Shown in pieces: positions 49,762-61,247 of a DNA stretch of 64,000 nt. The stretch is from the NCBI RefSeq assembly GCF_932294415.1, contig NC_065536.1, positions 50,282,354 to 50,346,353 on the forward strand. The letters are read 5' to 3'. The notes below the pieces were generated by a model, which searched no databases, was not told the origin of the DNA, and saw only the letters and a list, made by a program, of their open reading frames with translations. Position 1 is the first letter of the stretch; each line of letters begins with the position of its first letter. The position numbers and the translations under genes were made by a program. The DNA comes from Quercus robur. Its lineage: Eukaryota; Streptophyta; Magnoliopsida; Fagales; Fagaceae.

Positions 49762-50121
49762 TGAAAACTAGCATCTCAAGTGTCTAAAACTCGAGTTCCA
49801 AGATAAGACTTGAGTTTTTAAGTCTCGATTTGTAAGTGGCTTAGGGTAAGGTGGGAAAAAATCAAGCTGAAAATCGAGTTTTAAAGACCCGATTTCCACA
49901 AATTGAATAAAAACGCCGCTATAGGTCTACAAAACGTCACTATAGGGCTTAAAAACGCCACTATAGGACCCCCTAAACCTGTACTTAAAAAGATTTTTGC
50001 AGGAAAACGCCGCTATAGGGATTTAAAACGTCACTGTAAGACTTTAAAAACGCCATTATAGGTGAAATTTTTTTTGATAAAACTTGAGATCGAGTTTCTA
50101 AAACTCGAGATGCTATTTTCC
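49762..50121. mobile_element. Fold-back element carrying a CGCCGCTATAGG-type array, in a SYF1-copy intron
   Basis: The ends are inverted repeats: TGAAAACTAGCATCTCAAG on the left and CTCGAGATGCTATTTTCC on the right, with ACTCGAG motifs in both arms. Between them, variants of AACGCCGCTATAGG occur about six times (49910-50062). No coding potential. Confidence 0.7.
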
Positions 50122-50174
50122 TTTATTATTTCAAATGTTGTCTAACTAACTATATACAATCCTTTTGCATTGCT

Positions 50175-50300
50175 ATTTTGCACATTACCTCGGGTTCCAA
50201 GTGATAGCCCAATCATAATGGCATTCTTTGTTGTGCCCCATGTCTGTGGTTCGAAGTTCAAGCCCTCTCTTCCCCACTATTTACCTATCAAGAGAAAGGA
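50175..50300 (+). mobile_element. Possible SINE fragment
   Basis: tRNA-like internal promoter text: GTGATAGCCCAATCATAATG (A-box region) and TGTGGTTCGAAGTTCAAG (B-box region). No clear tail. Low-confidence family call. Confidence 0.35.
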
Positions 50301-52974
50301 TTTTCGATTTTATGATCCCAATTTTAACAACCATGCTTACATTCTATATTGGTGATTTCATCCAACACTTTAAAGTTCGCACTTCAAGAGAAAAGAAAAG
50401 AAAAGAAAACGATTGTAGTCGCAGAGTATTGTGGAACCTAACTAATATTTGAGCTTGTTTGTTTTTATTTGCAGTGGCTGCTAATGGGAATGAACCAGTG
50501 CAGATTAAGCTCTACAGATCCTCGAAACTCTGGACCTTCTATGTTGACTTAGAAGAGAGCCTGGGTACCTTGGAGTCCACAAGGATAGTGTATGAGTGGA
50601 TATGGGATCTAAGAATAGCCACGCCTCAAATTATTCTCAATTATGCATTTCTGTTGGAGGTATGGGCTTTCCACCAATGGTTCTGCTGTTATGTTCCTTT
50701 AGTTTTTAGTTTTTACTTTTAGTGGTTTCAATCAATTAACAAAATTTTGCTGTTAATGTGTGGAGGAACATAAATACTTTGAAGATGCATTCAAGGTATA
50801 TGAAAGAGGTGTGAAGATTTTTAAGTATCCACATGTAATGGGTCACATACCTCTCAAAGTTCGTAAAGAGATATGGAAAGGCAAAACTAGAACAGGCAAG
50901 AGAGCTGTTTGAGCATGCTGTTGAAATGGTATGCACCTATTATGAGTTCAGATTAGGTTTATTCTGGTAAATATTTATGGTGGGGTGTTGAACTGAGTTT
51001 ATGATCATGTCTGTATTCAATTACCAATTTGCTAAATAATGATGATGGGCTGGAGGAATAAAGTTGGATCAAGAGCAAAAATGTGGGAGCAGAGGGGTTA
51101 GTTATGATCGTCAAAATAATTACATCTTATTGGCTTTAAGTTATTTTGAAATGCTTATAGGGATTCTTTTAAGTAATGTAGACTGCATCACATCCATTTA
51201 TTAGAAGGATTTGCTTTTAATAAATGCAATATTAGTTTTGAGTTAGGGGAGTTAATCTAGCTCATAGGGGGTTTGGATCTATAACAAAAATTTACAGGTG
51301 CATTTTTAATGCTTTTTCTTTTTCAGAGTCAAGAAAAAGATTAAAATACTAGATGTTGTGAAAAAATATCTTACCTTGGATTTATGTATAACAATACCTG
51401 TTTTGAGGAGTTGTTTAAATATGGATTATATATTCTTTCTTGTTGCCACTTTTGGATTATTCCTCCTGGATCACTGATGTTATGCCTATTATATACTGAG
51501 TAGTGAATTTAGTTTATATTATTATTTTGAATGGTTCTAAAATGTGGTCTATCACAATTAATGTTATTAACATTGTTTGATTCTGACCTTCATCATGTTC
51601 TTTTCTCTTGAATATCAGGCGCCTGCTGATGCAGTAAAGCCTTTGTATCTTCAATATGCAAAACTGGAGGAGGATTATGGTCTGGCCAAGCAAGCTATGA
51701 AGGTCTATGATCAAGCAACAAAGGCTGTTCCAAACAATGAGAAATTGTGCATGTATGAAATTTATATTGCTCGAGCGGCAGAAATTTTTGGTGTCCCAAA
51801 AACTAGGGAAATATATAAGCAAGCAATAGAATCCGGTCTTCCAGACAAAGATGTGAAGACCATGTGCTTGAAGTATGCTGAGCTTGAGAAGAGTCTAGGA
51901 GAAATTGATCATGCTCGTGCAATATATGTATTTGTGTCTCAATTTGCAGATCCGCGATTTGATGTGGATTTCTGGAATAAGTGGCATGAGTTTGAGGTGC
52001 AACATGGAAATGAAGACACTTTCAGAGAAATGCTTCGAACTAAAAGAAGTGTTTCTGCAAGCTATAGCCAGGTAATTCAATTATTGTTAATTCCCTTCAC
52101 CCCACCCCATTTTACCTGCACTAGTAGTGGCTTCAAATAGTGTTAGTTTTACTAATATTCCTATTCACAAACAATATCACAAAATGAATTTTTCTCTAGA
52201 CGCACACTTACCACTAGTCATAAATTGGATGAAATTCCTAGCAACAATCTATAACTAATGTCAGTAGACTTAGGAATAGCTTTTCGATGGGGTAGTTACT
52301 GCATTGTGTTAGGAAATGGATAGATCTTCTGATTTAGCTCATCATTTCTTTGGTTTAATTAATTCATCCAGAGTCCTCTTTTCTTTTTACTGAAACATTC
52401 TTATTAGTTTAAAGAGGAAGTTGAAAGGGCAGAGAGAGGATGGGAGGCAAGAGACATGTTCAATTTACACACAAAAACACTCATCATTTTTAATTCTCAC
52501 TTTGATCGTTTTTGCAGACACTATATCTTGCCGGAGTATCTGATGTAAAAGGATCAGAGATTGAACCTTGATGATGCAAGAGACAAATTGAAACAGGCTG
52601 GGGTTGCTGAAGATGAAATGGCTGCTCTCGAAAGGCAGTTAGTTCCTGTGGTTGACAATGGTGCTGCTAAAGATAAGAACAGAAGAGTTGGCTTTGTCAG
52701 TGCAGGTGTGGAATCACAATCCGAAGGAGGTATAAAAGTTACTGCAAATCATGAAGACATTGAGCTACCAGAAGAAAGTGATTCAGATGATGATGACAAG
52801 GTTGAAATAGCCCAAAAAGACGTTCCTTCAGCTGTTTTTGGAGGCTTGGTTCGTAAGAGAGATGAGGCCGACAATGATGCAGAAGCACAAGATGTCACTG
52901 CTACTAAAGAGAAGGATAGTGACAACCGCCTTCGTGCCCTAGAGAGAATAAAGAGACTAAAGAAAGCGTGATTA

Positions 52975-54720
52975 TTTATGGCCAGAAGCAATCAGTCTGC
53001 ATTTAAAAAATTTGTAGCTTTAGTACTAAACTCCAATTTTATACTTGAGCCGTCCCTTAAAGAAAAATTAGTTGTTATCATCATGGATGAAATGTTTTTC
53101 TTGAAATTAGGGGGATGAGAATTGATGGGTGAACAACTTGTCAAAGAAAAGAAATTAGGGCTAGAAATACTTCCTCTTAACTTTTGTCAAGCAGATTTTA
53201 GTATAAAATCTAGTAAACATGACATTTTCATCAATTTATTGGAAGTGTTTGTTAGTGAGACTTAAATAAGCTAGTCAATTCAACTCCACCTAGCTATCAT
53301 AAGTTTACAACATGATTTATATTTTCTTATTTTATGCTCTCTTTGATAATTAGTCCTTAATATGATGTAGAGTTCTTTTTATTTTATTTTATTTTTTAAT
53401 TTTTAGATTTAGTAGGAAAACCAAGATGAGATGTGGTGTTGACATGGAACCATGGGCATTAGAATGCCACGTATTAGAGTTTGAGAGGGAATTTTCTTTC
53501 TTACTAATTCTCATTAAGAAATGAATAATGAGTGGTTTTTTGCTCACCTAGAGGGCATTCTAGAATTTAGAATCAATCAACACATTTTCAAGTTTTTAAC
53601 TAGTAAATGCTAATCTATATTTATATCTATATATATCTAAAAGCAGAAGTGTAACATTTATTGTTGTTATGTTTATGTTGTGCCACTTCATCCGTCATGT
53701 CATTGGCCACATAATCATTCTTTTTCTTTTATATTTTTTATACATCCATCTTGGGCGTTAGTTGTCCGATTTAATCAAGCTCCATAGACATAGACAAACA
53801 TAGAGAATAAAATCTAGACTTGAGACCTTCAATTTAATCAAGCTCCTTAGACATAGAGAACAAACACATCTGAAAATAATTGATATGTAGGGAAAAAAAT
53901 TCTTTAAAAAAAAAAAAAAAAAACCTTTTTCAATTCAGTAAATTGACACCATATAGTAGGAAACAGATTAACACCTTCACATCTGTGTACGGAAAGAAAT
54001 TCAAGTCAATACTACTGATAGCTCCTACGATTAGATTATATCACTCCTTCCAATTCCAAATAATATATTGACAGCCCCTGAATTGAAATCCAATTATTTG
54101 CAAACCACAATAAATAAAACAAAAATTTAAGATAAACATCCAATTACCTTGGTCCTTCCAAATTGGCACCCACTATTTGCTTTTTATTCTGTATTTTTAT
54201 TGGGCTCTTTGTTCGTTGGAGTGTGATTAACGTAAATTTGCTTATATATTTACACGTTTATTTTTGTGTGCGTGATTTTCCTGAATATTTGTTTTTATTA
54301 GCAAAACGAGCCTGACTTGGGGATATTGTAGATAATGTGATTATACCTACGAATTCATTGTGGTGCATGGAGTATTGTAGGATTTGAATGTAGCACATTA
54401 TCTTTATACGTAATGCATATTGTATTATATGTTTTACAAAACCTTTCAAAATTAAAATTCATTAGATGTTAGCCAAGTTTAACAAGAAAAGTAGTTGATT
54501 ATTCTTGAATATAAGACATATATGAGTTGGAATCACTTATCTTGTTCAACATGAGAAAGGTTATTAGAAATTTAAACAAAAAATTACGTATAGGCTATTT
54601 TATTTATAAGAAAATTTATAATTAAAAAAAAGAAAAAAGAACTGGTATAAGGAATTATTATATGAAGTTATTACGTCCAATATTCCTCTCTTAACGTTGC
54701 AGATGTTAGATACGCATCTA
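52975..54720. other. Intergenic after the SYF1 copy; Helitron 5' fragment
   Basis: Possible 3'UTR to about 53100. Positions 53632-53750 (ATATCTAAAAGCAGAAGTGT, then AACATTTATTGTTG) resemble the 5' end of Helitron B, and no 3' end was found. Parts of 53110-53230 and 54375-54440 resemble 61475-61600 and 61395-61465. No gene seen. Confidence 0.5.
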
Positions 54721-55590
54721 TGAATCTCACTTAATCAAAGAGAGATGGAACAATTGAATGAGATATCACTTCCTTTGGTTCTAGATGGAGGAGGAATGAA
54801 TACTAGTAGTGGGTTTGTGGGAGAAATTATTCTACACAATCCTTTTAGGAGCAAGAATGCCAGACGAATAAAAGGCAATTCCCCAAAACAGGTCCCATGG
54901 AGATCCGAGTTAGCCACTATTACCGAAACTCTTACCCAAGGTAACAAGCATGGTTTGCCCTTCGGTGGATACATAGGGGACCATAGGCAACCGATTCCCT
55001 TTTTTGCCCCGAGATGCCACCAGCCCACAACCATCATATTTGCCTTGGGAAACACCCTGAAAAGATAAGAATCACAAAGGCATTAATGAAAGGTTCTTTA
55101 CTTAATCTTTTCCACATTAAATGCATATAGATTAGCTTGAACAGTGCAGACACTGCCAAAAGTCCTATTTCATGATGGAAGGGGGCAGAACAGAGGAGTA
55201 ATGTGACAAGTATCTTGAAAATCCAGCTAGAAGCAAGCCACCGGGGGAGATAGGGGAAGGAAAAATGTCTATAAAAGGGGAGGAGGGTGCAATAGAGAAG
55301 AGGTAGAGAGATATTAAGAGAAACGTCTAGGAAAGAACAAGAGAGAAAATATTGCTCCAGTTGAAGAGAGATAATAATTTTTTAGCTTTCTATGCAACTC
55401 TTTGTATCTCAGGAGAGCAGTTTATATATCAAAGGATAATCTTGTCATCCCTCCTTTCTTCTTAACAGTTGTTTAGATCTCCCATTGTGGAAATTCTACC
55501 TTGTATTTCTTATAAATAAATTGTGTATGTCAGTTACTTAGTCATTGTACTCAGCTACGTTGTTTGTTTTTTGACCCCCACAGTAAGCAT
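54720..55590. mobile_element. LTR-like fossil
   Basis: GC-richer than its surroundings, with a TATA-type motif (TCTATAAAAGG near 55268), purine-rich leader-like text and an end GACCCCCACAGT near 55575. Frames on both strands at 54735-55068 are open but unrecognised. It is most simply an old LTR-element fragment; the family is not assigned. Confidence 0.4.
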
Positions 55591-55656
55591 ACATAAGAAT
55601 AACATTATATGAAAGGAGGTTGTTATAAGGATTAAAATCTTCTAGTCTACTTTCTC

Positions 55657-55688
<32 letters not shown>

Positions 55689-55764
55689 CTAGTCTAGAGT
55701 TATTGGAGTAACTCTATTATTATGATTAAAATCTTATCCAATACATTTTGAAATGAGTGAATTA

Positions 55765-56460
55765 TTAGTATATACTTCATAGTTAATATTTAAAGAAACA
55801 TTGACAATCATTAATTTAATATTTATTTAAATCATAGACCTGGAACACCACAAAAAGATGCTATTATTGTTGAGCTATTAGCCTATTACTTAAATCTTTA
55901 TTTGGAAATCTAGTTGAAATTACCCCAAGTTTTAAGAGTGTAAAATTCAAAATAAACCCTTAAAATTTATGGTAATTTTAATTTTTCCTTTAAAATCTGA
56001 TAATTTAGATCCTCCCATCCATGCATCATGATGAGGTGTCTACTAAGCACCACCTTAACTCAAAATCATGTAGTTTTGGATCTGCATTTTGAAAATTTAG
56101 GAGACAAAATTAAAATTATCTCAAACTTTAGTAGCATAAATTGCAATTTAGGCAAAATAATATAAGGGATGACTTTAATAGAGAAACAGTGCAATTTTGA
56201 AGTTTGAATGAATAAACATCATTTTGGGCTTAGTTGGCACTTAACAAGCACTGCATCACGGTACATTGACAAAATGACTTAAATGAGTAAAATTGATATT
56301 ACCCCAAATATTAAGAGTGCAAATTACAATCTAATCTTCAACTTATTATTCATGAAAAAATATTAATTTATACAAAGATGAGTGGAGATATGGTGGTGCC
56401 AACTTATTAACGGTGGAGATGTTGTGGTACCGACTTAAATAACAAGCAATTGCGCTTCAC
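55765..56460. repeat. Duplicated block, copy 1 (with 59250-59950)
   Basis: Parallel text with 59250-59950: AACACCACAAAAAGATG against AACACCACAAAAATATGATA, then TTAAATCTTTATTTGGAAAT, TACCCCAAGTTTTAAGAGTG and ACTAAGCACCACCTTAACT. Diverged, with small indels. No gene within either copy. Confidence 0.7.
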
Positions 56461-56539
56461 ATATCCTAATGATTGATTTATTCTTATTGGAATTTTCAGT
56501 ATGAAGTCAAAAGTGGATTTACCGCTTTTCTCAGTTTCT

Positions 56540-56871
56540 GTCAAAAAAAAAAAAAAAAAAAAAAGTGGATTGGCCAATTCGAGAAAAAGTTTTTTTTTTT
56601 TTTTTTTTTTTTTTGAAATTATTAGTCCATTGAGTAAAATTGGTTAATGAGACTTGTCAGTAGTTGATTTGAATGGACTAAACACTAATAGTTGACTATA
56701 AAATGTGACCATTATCGCCGTATTCATTGGTATTGATTCAAGTAGACTATTTTAACTCTTTATTCAGCAAAAAAGAAGAAGAAGAAGAAGAATAATAGTT
56801 GACTATAAAATGTGACCATTATCGCCGTATTCATTGGTATTGATTCAAGTAGACTATTTTAACTCTTTATT

Positions 56872-56911
<40 letters not shown>

Positions 56912-57245
56912 AAAGAAAAGAAGAAGAAGAAGAAAGAGAAAGAGAAAGAGATGAATGGAGATATGATGGTGTGCTTCAAATACCCTCAATTGATTTATTC
57001 TTATTGGAATTTTCAGTACGAAGTGACGTGGATTGGCCAACGAGAAAAACGTTTTTATTTTTTCCTGGAGCTATTAGTCCATTGATTAAAATTGGTTAAT
57101 GGGACTTGTTGGTAGTTTTTTTTTTTTTTTTTTTTGAGAATCAAGTTGGTAGTTGATTTGGATGGACTAAGCACTAATAGTTTACCATAAAATGTAACCA
57201 TTATCGCCGTATTCATTGGTATTGATTCAAGTAGTCTATTTTAAA
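56540..57245. repeat. Nested direct repeats; ACCATTATCGCCGTATTCAT three times
   Basis: The phrase ACCATTATCGCCGTATTCAT and its flanks occur at about 56711, 56812 and 57198. The first two are a tandem duplication of about 100 bases that includes (GAA)n and A-run ends. A larger unit (GATTGGCCAA to the phrase) spans about 56567-56760 and 57031-57240. Confidence 0.85.
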
Positions 57246-57429
57246 ACTTTTGTTTACTAGACCTTTTAGAAAGGCAAGTCTATGGAGCTTGGTCATCTAA
57301 AATTCTAAGAATATAGTTTTATTTATCAATTTTTGAATGAATATATTACAATTTATTAGGCATAACTAAATTTTGATTATTATCATTTTCACATATATAC
57401 ATGCGCATGCATATGCGCCCGCGCGCACA

Positions 57430-57870
57430 TACATATATATATATATGATAAAATTTAATTATAAAATTAGTTATAGTTTAATGTTATAACCATACTCAAT
57501 ATCTTTTTATTGGAAGTGAATTTTGAAAAATCCACTATTACATTATATTTTCTTTTTATTTCCTTCATACTTGCAAAACTTCTAGAAAATTAAAAATCAA
57601 TAGCTATATCATCAATAAATTGTTTGAATTGCAAGTTTTTGTAATTTAAAATTATGCGTAAAATATAATCTTATAGATTATATAGTAAATAATATTTAAT
57701 TGACACAAAATTTGATATGTGTATTAAGAGTGTAAAGAACATGCAATCCAACAATTAAATTTTTGAAATATAAAATAATGTTAATGATATTGAGTAAGGT
57801 TATAGTCTTAGGTTACAACCAATTTTGTAGTTAAACTTTATCCATATATATATATATATATAATTTAACT
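57430..57870 (+). mobile_element. Copy of the AT-rich MITE family (as at 60477)
   Basis: Parallel to 60477-60890: ATCTTTTTATTGGAAGTGAA, CTTGCAAAACTTCTAGAAA, TTAAGAGTGTAAAGAACATG and TACAACCAATTTTGTAG. Ends diverged. Confidence 0.55.
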
Positions 57871-58219
57871 CCATTATTTCATAATGGGTAAATAAAATTT
57901 TAGAAATTACATTGTGAAATCACATGTAAAAAAATCTATAAAGATTCTTAAGGAAATTTTTTTTTCTTCAAACTAATTTGGAGAGAATTCCTTCAAGAGA
58001 AATTTTATGTTTATGTACACAACAATTTCACAACACTTTTAGTCTATCAAAACAAAATCATAAGTGACTAGTTGTTATGGGTGTTATTGGTGGCAAAAAA
58101 AAGTAATTTCAGTGATAGTTAGGTTTAAACTAGAATTAAGAACAACTTACTACCTATTATTTGTTGTAAAAGTGTTGTGAAAATTGTGTGAACATAACAC
58201 TCTCTTCCTTCAAATTCCC

Positions 58220-58500
58220 ACTAAAAATTAACATAGCTATATATTTTTAAAATCTAACTGTTAATTATGTTTTTAATATGTATGTTAGATTTTATTCAAA
58301 TCGGATATTAATTACTATTTGATCCTTAAATGAATTTTTTATCCATAAATATTAAGATTATAAAAACTTAAAATTTAAATATCTGATCATTAATCTTCTT
58401 GAAATTTGAAACAATGGAGGATATAATAATAAAATTCAATTTAATAGTTGATTTTTCAAAATTCACATGTAATAAAAAAAAAATATATAAAGAAGTTTGA
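58220..58500 (-). mobile_element. Reverse, partial copy of the same MITE family
   Basis: Text such as AAAATCTAACTGTTAAT, TTTGATCCTTAAATGAA and CAAAATTCACATGTAATAAA matches the family in reverse orientation, similar to the 31.2-31.66 kb copy. Confidence 0.5.
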
Positions 58501-58800
58501 AAGTCTAGTTTGAAGAGAAAATTTGTCAAAATCTTAGTAAGGACCATGTGTCTTATAATTGATAAGTGTTATTCACGTTACAAATTTACTTTTGTTATAT
58601 ATAAATGTGTGTATATTATCTTTGGCTTCTTTGGCGGGGTACGAATTTTTATGATTTATTTAGTTTAAACACTTAGAATTGATAGTAGAATCCGTTGGTA
58701 GGCACACATAGTCTATGCTTTCACTAAATTGCTACTCACTAGTCACTATTACATCGCAGATTGAAGGGTTCCGTATCTAGCACTAACTAATTCAATAAAA
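58490..58800. repeat. Duplicated block (with 60220-60475)
   Basis: GAAAGTCTAGTTTGAAGAG, TTGATAAGTGTTATTCACGT, GAATTGATAGTAGAATCCG and TTGGTAGGCA all recur with few changes at 60228-60475. This extends the 55.8/59.2 kb duplication. Confidence 0.75.
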
Positions 58801-59250
58801 ATAATAGTATTTAGCCCAAACAGATTATATAACCACCACAAAATCACTATCAACAAAATGAAAATCTAATTGGATAATTTCTCCGGTAAGAGCTATGATT
58901 TTCGCTCAAGAGATTGATCTTACATAGGTATTTCTTAAGGGAGAATGGGAGATTCAAAGGTGATCATCAACTCATTACAAAATAAAGAAAAATCTTTTGC
59001 ATCATCCAGCCACCTGATTGGAGATGCAAAAATCTTTACGAAAACCTTCAAAAACATCAACTCTTCATATGTATGACAATAAAATAATTATGTAGCTCAC
59101 AACCTTACTAGACATGCTAAACGTATCACACAAACACAATTATGGGTTTTTCTGTGTGGACGAATGATGTTTCTTCATGCATTAATATTGTAATCTTAGC
59201 CGATATAACTGTCTTTTTCTTAATAAAGTATAAAGTTTCAATCTTAGAAA
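58800..59250. other. Intergenic, no gene seen
   Basis: AT-rich, no coding text and no clear repeat apart from the start of the duplicated block at about 59250. Confidence 0.5.
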
Positions 59251-59950
59251 AAAAGAGTATATACTTAATTGTTAAAATTGAAAGAAACATTAACTATCAT
59301 CCATTTAATATCTATTTAAATCACAAACATAGGTCACTCTTTAAAAAAAAAAAAAAAACACAAACACAAACAAACAAACAAAGAAATAGAACACCACAAA
59401 AATATGATATTATTTTTGGGCTTCCACTTAAATCTTTATTTACAAATCTAGTTGAAAGGAAACAGCATGAAAAATTCAAGTTCAATTTAGACAAAATTTC
59501 AATATACACCCTTAAAATTTAGGGTAATTTTACTTTTACCTCAAAATTTTATAATTGGATCCGTACATATATATCATTTGAAATTAAGTCTTTCCACCCA
59601 TGCGCTTTGATAAAGCGTCTGTTAAGTGCCACCTCAACTAAAAACCATGAAGTTTTATGGATCCCAAATTTGAAAATTTAGGGACTAATTTCATAATTAT
59701 CCAACTTTAAGGGTGTAAGTTACAATTTAAACCAAATAATATGAGATGACTTTAATAGAGTTCAACACACGTAGTTATTTTTTTTACTTTTGAATGAACA
59801 AACATCATTTTGATCTTAGTTGGCACTTAACAAGAATCTCATCACAGCGCATTGATGGAATGACATAATGAGTAAAACCGAAATTACCCCAAGCATTAAG
59901 GGTGCATCTTACAATCTAGCCTTGAACTCATTATTCTTGAAATATATAAA
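59250..59950. repeat. Duplicated block, copy 2 (with 55765-56460)
   Basis: See copy 1; the order of matching phrases is the same. It is interrupted after 59945 by the element at 59949-60197. Confidence 0.7.
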
Positions 59951-60197
59951 GGGTGCTGTACAGCACCTGTTAATGTGATAAAATTTAAAATAAATTATTC
60001 AAGTTTTTTTAGGGATGTGGAAAAAATTGAATATGTATTAAATGTGTGTCAGTTTATATGGAGAAAGTCAAATCATTTTGTGATACTTTACAGTTGAAAA
60101 GTAAAACTTTACCAATTTTTTATGCAGTGAGATTTGTGATAGATCATAAATGAATCACACCTGGATCATTAACAGGTGCTGGCCGGCACCTGTTAAC
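59949..60197. mobile_element. MITE with palindromic termini
   Basis: Left end GGTGCTGTACAGCACCTGTT and right end AACAGGTGCTGGCCGGCACC. Each terminus is itself a palindrome, and the two are inverted relative to each other (ACAGGTGCT shared). It splits the duplicated block, so it inserted after the duplication or was lost from the other copy. Confidence 0.7.
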
Positions 60198-60476
60198 AAA
60201 GTCCATAAAAAATATAAAGGAAATTTGAAAGTCTAATTTAGAGAAAAATTATGTCTAAATCTTAATAACTATGCGTGTTACACTTGATAAGTGTTATTTA
60301 CGTTGCAAATTTACTATGTGGGGTAAGAATTTTTATGATTTAAAAACTTATCTATTTTAGAATTGATAATAGAATCTGTTGGTAGGCAAGCATGGTATAT
60401 GCTTTCTCTGAATTGCTACTTATTATTACATCAAAGATTGGACCATTTATTTTGCAATTAGCACTAAATAAAGATA

Positions 60477-60890
60477 AAATTTGGCTACAAATTTGGTTGT
60501 AGTTTAAAATTTTAACTTCACTCAATATCTTTTTATTAGGTAAGAATTTTGACAAATCTACCATTGGATTACTTTTTTTTTTTTAATATATATTTTTCAT
60601 GCTTGCAAAACTTTCAAAATATTAAAAATAAATAACTATGTCATCAATCAATTGTTCATATTGCAAGTTTTGGTAGTCTAAAATTATATAAAAAATAAGT
60701 TTATGGATCATGTAGTAAATAAAATCTAATTAACACAAAATTTGGCAAGCATGTTAAGAGTATAGAGAACATACAATCTAACGGTTAGATTTTCAAAATA
60801 TATAGAGATGCTAATTTTTTTTTTTTATATAAAGAAAATTGTAATTTTAGGCTACAACCAAATTTGTAACCAAATTTTGTCCACTAAATA
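60477..60890 (+). mobile_element. MITE with GGCTACAAATTTGGTTGTAG ends
   Basis: The left terminus TTTGGCTACAAATTTGG and the right terminus CCAAATTTGTAACCAAA are inverted repeats. The interior is AT-rich. It is the best preserved of four copies of this family in the window. Confidence 0.7.
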
Positions 60891-60896
60891 ATTGAA

Positions 60897-61130
60897 GAGT
60901 AAATTGCAAATTACACCCCTAAAATTTGGGGGTGTTTGGATTTTTCATTTACACCCTAAAGTTTCAAATTTTGGATATTACCCCTTAATGTTTGGGGTGT
61001 TTGAATTTTACACCCCAAAATTCCAAATGCACTCAAAATTTAAGGAGTAAAATCCAAACATTTTTAAAATTTAGGGGGTAAAATCCAAACTCTAAAAACA
61101 TCATGGTGTAAAATCCAAAATTTCAGGGTG
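60897..61130. mobile_element. Truncated fold-back element (as at 33709)
   Basis: The left end AAATTGCAAATTACACCCCT and internal runs of AAATTTGGGGGTG and its complement match the 33.7 kb element. The right end is missing. Confidence 0.55.
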
Positions 61131-61139
61131 AACTGAGAT

Positions 61140-61204
61140 TGAACCATAGGGTGCCTAGAACACCTCCCACCATTAATGTCCATAAACAGCAATTAATACA
61201 TACA

Positions 61205-61247
<43 letters not shown>

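Larger units (their letters stand above)
49040..52971 (+). pseudogene. SYF1: SYF1/XAB2 (pre-mRNA splicing factor, HAT repeats) 3' half, decayed
   Basis: The C-terminal half of SYF1/XAB2, a half-a-TPR scaffold of the spliceosomal NTC. Segments: about 49070-49382 (FEGDPKKQILTYTEAVRTID, MKAVGKPHTLWVNFARLYEK), 50475-50659 (WTFYVDLEESLGTLESTR), 50766-50928 (EHKYFEDAFKVYERGVKIFK), 51619-52071 (APADAVKPLYLQYAKLEEDY, DKDVKTMCLKYAELEKSLGE), 52518-52971 (DQRLNLDDARDKLKQAG, then VPSAVFGGLVRKRDE). Introns have GT/AG borders. An 8-base deletion near 50836 shifts the frame in the third exon. The last exon has a frame change at its start and TAA in place of a Gln codon (52548-52550), after which the frame is open to the TGA at 52969-52971. 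The N-terminal half of SYF1 is missing and REV3 sequence replaces it. An unprocessed, recently decayed copy. Confidence 0.87.

Noticed and set aside
53590-53612. TTTTTAACTAGT as a Helitron 3' end enclosing the REV3-SYF1 chimera
   Set aside because: CTAG followed by T is present, but there is no convincing hairpin before it and no matching 5' end upstream of 44 kb.
54735-55068. Overlapping open frames on both strands (107 and 106 codons)
   Set aside because: No recognisable protein on either strand and LTR-like surroundings; treated as fossil element sequence.
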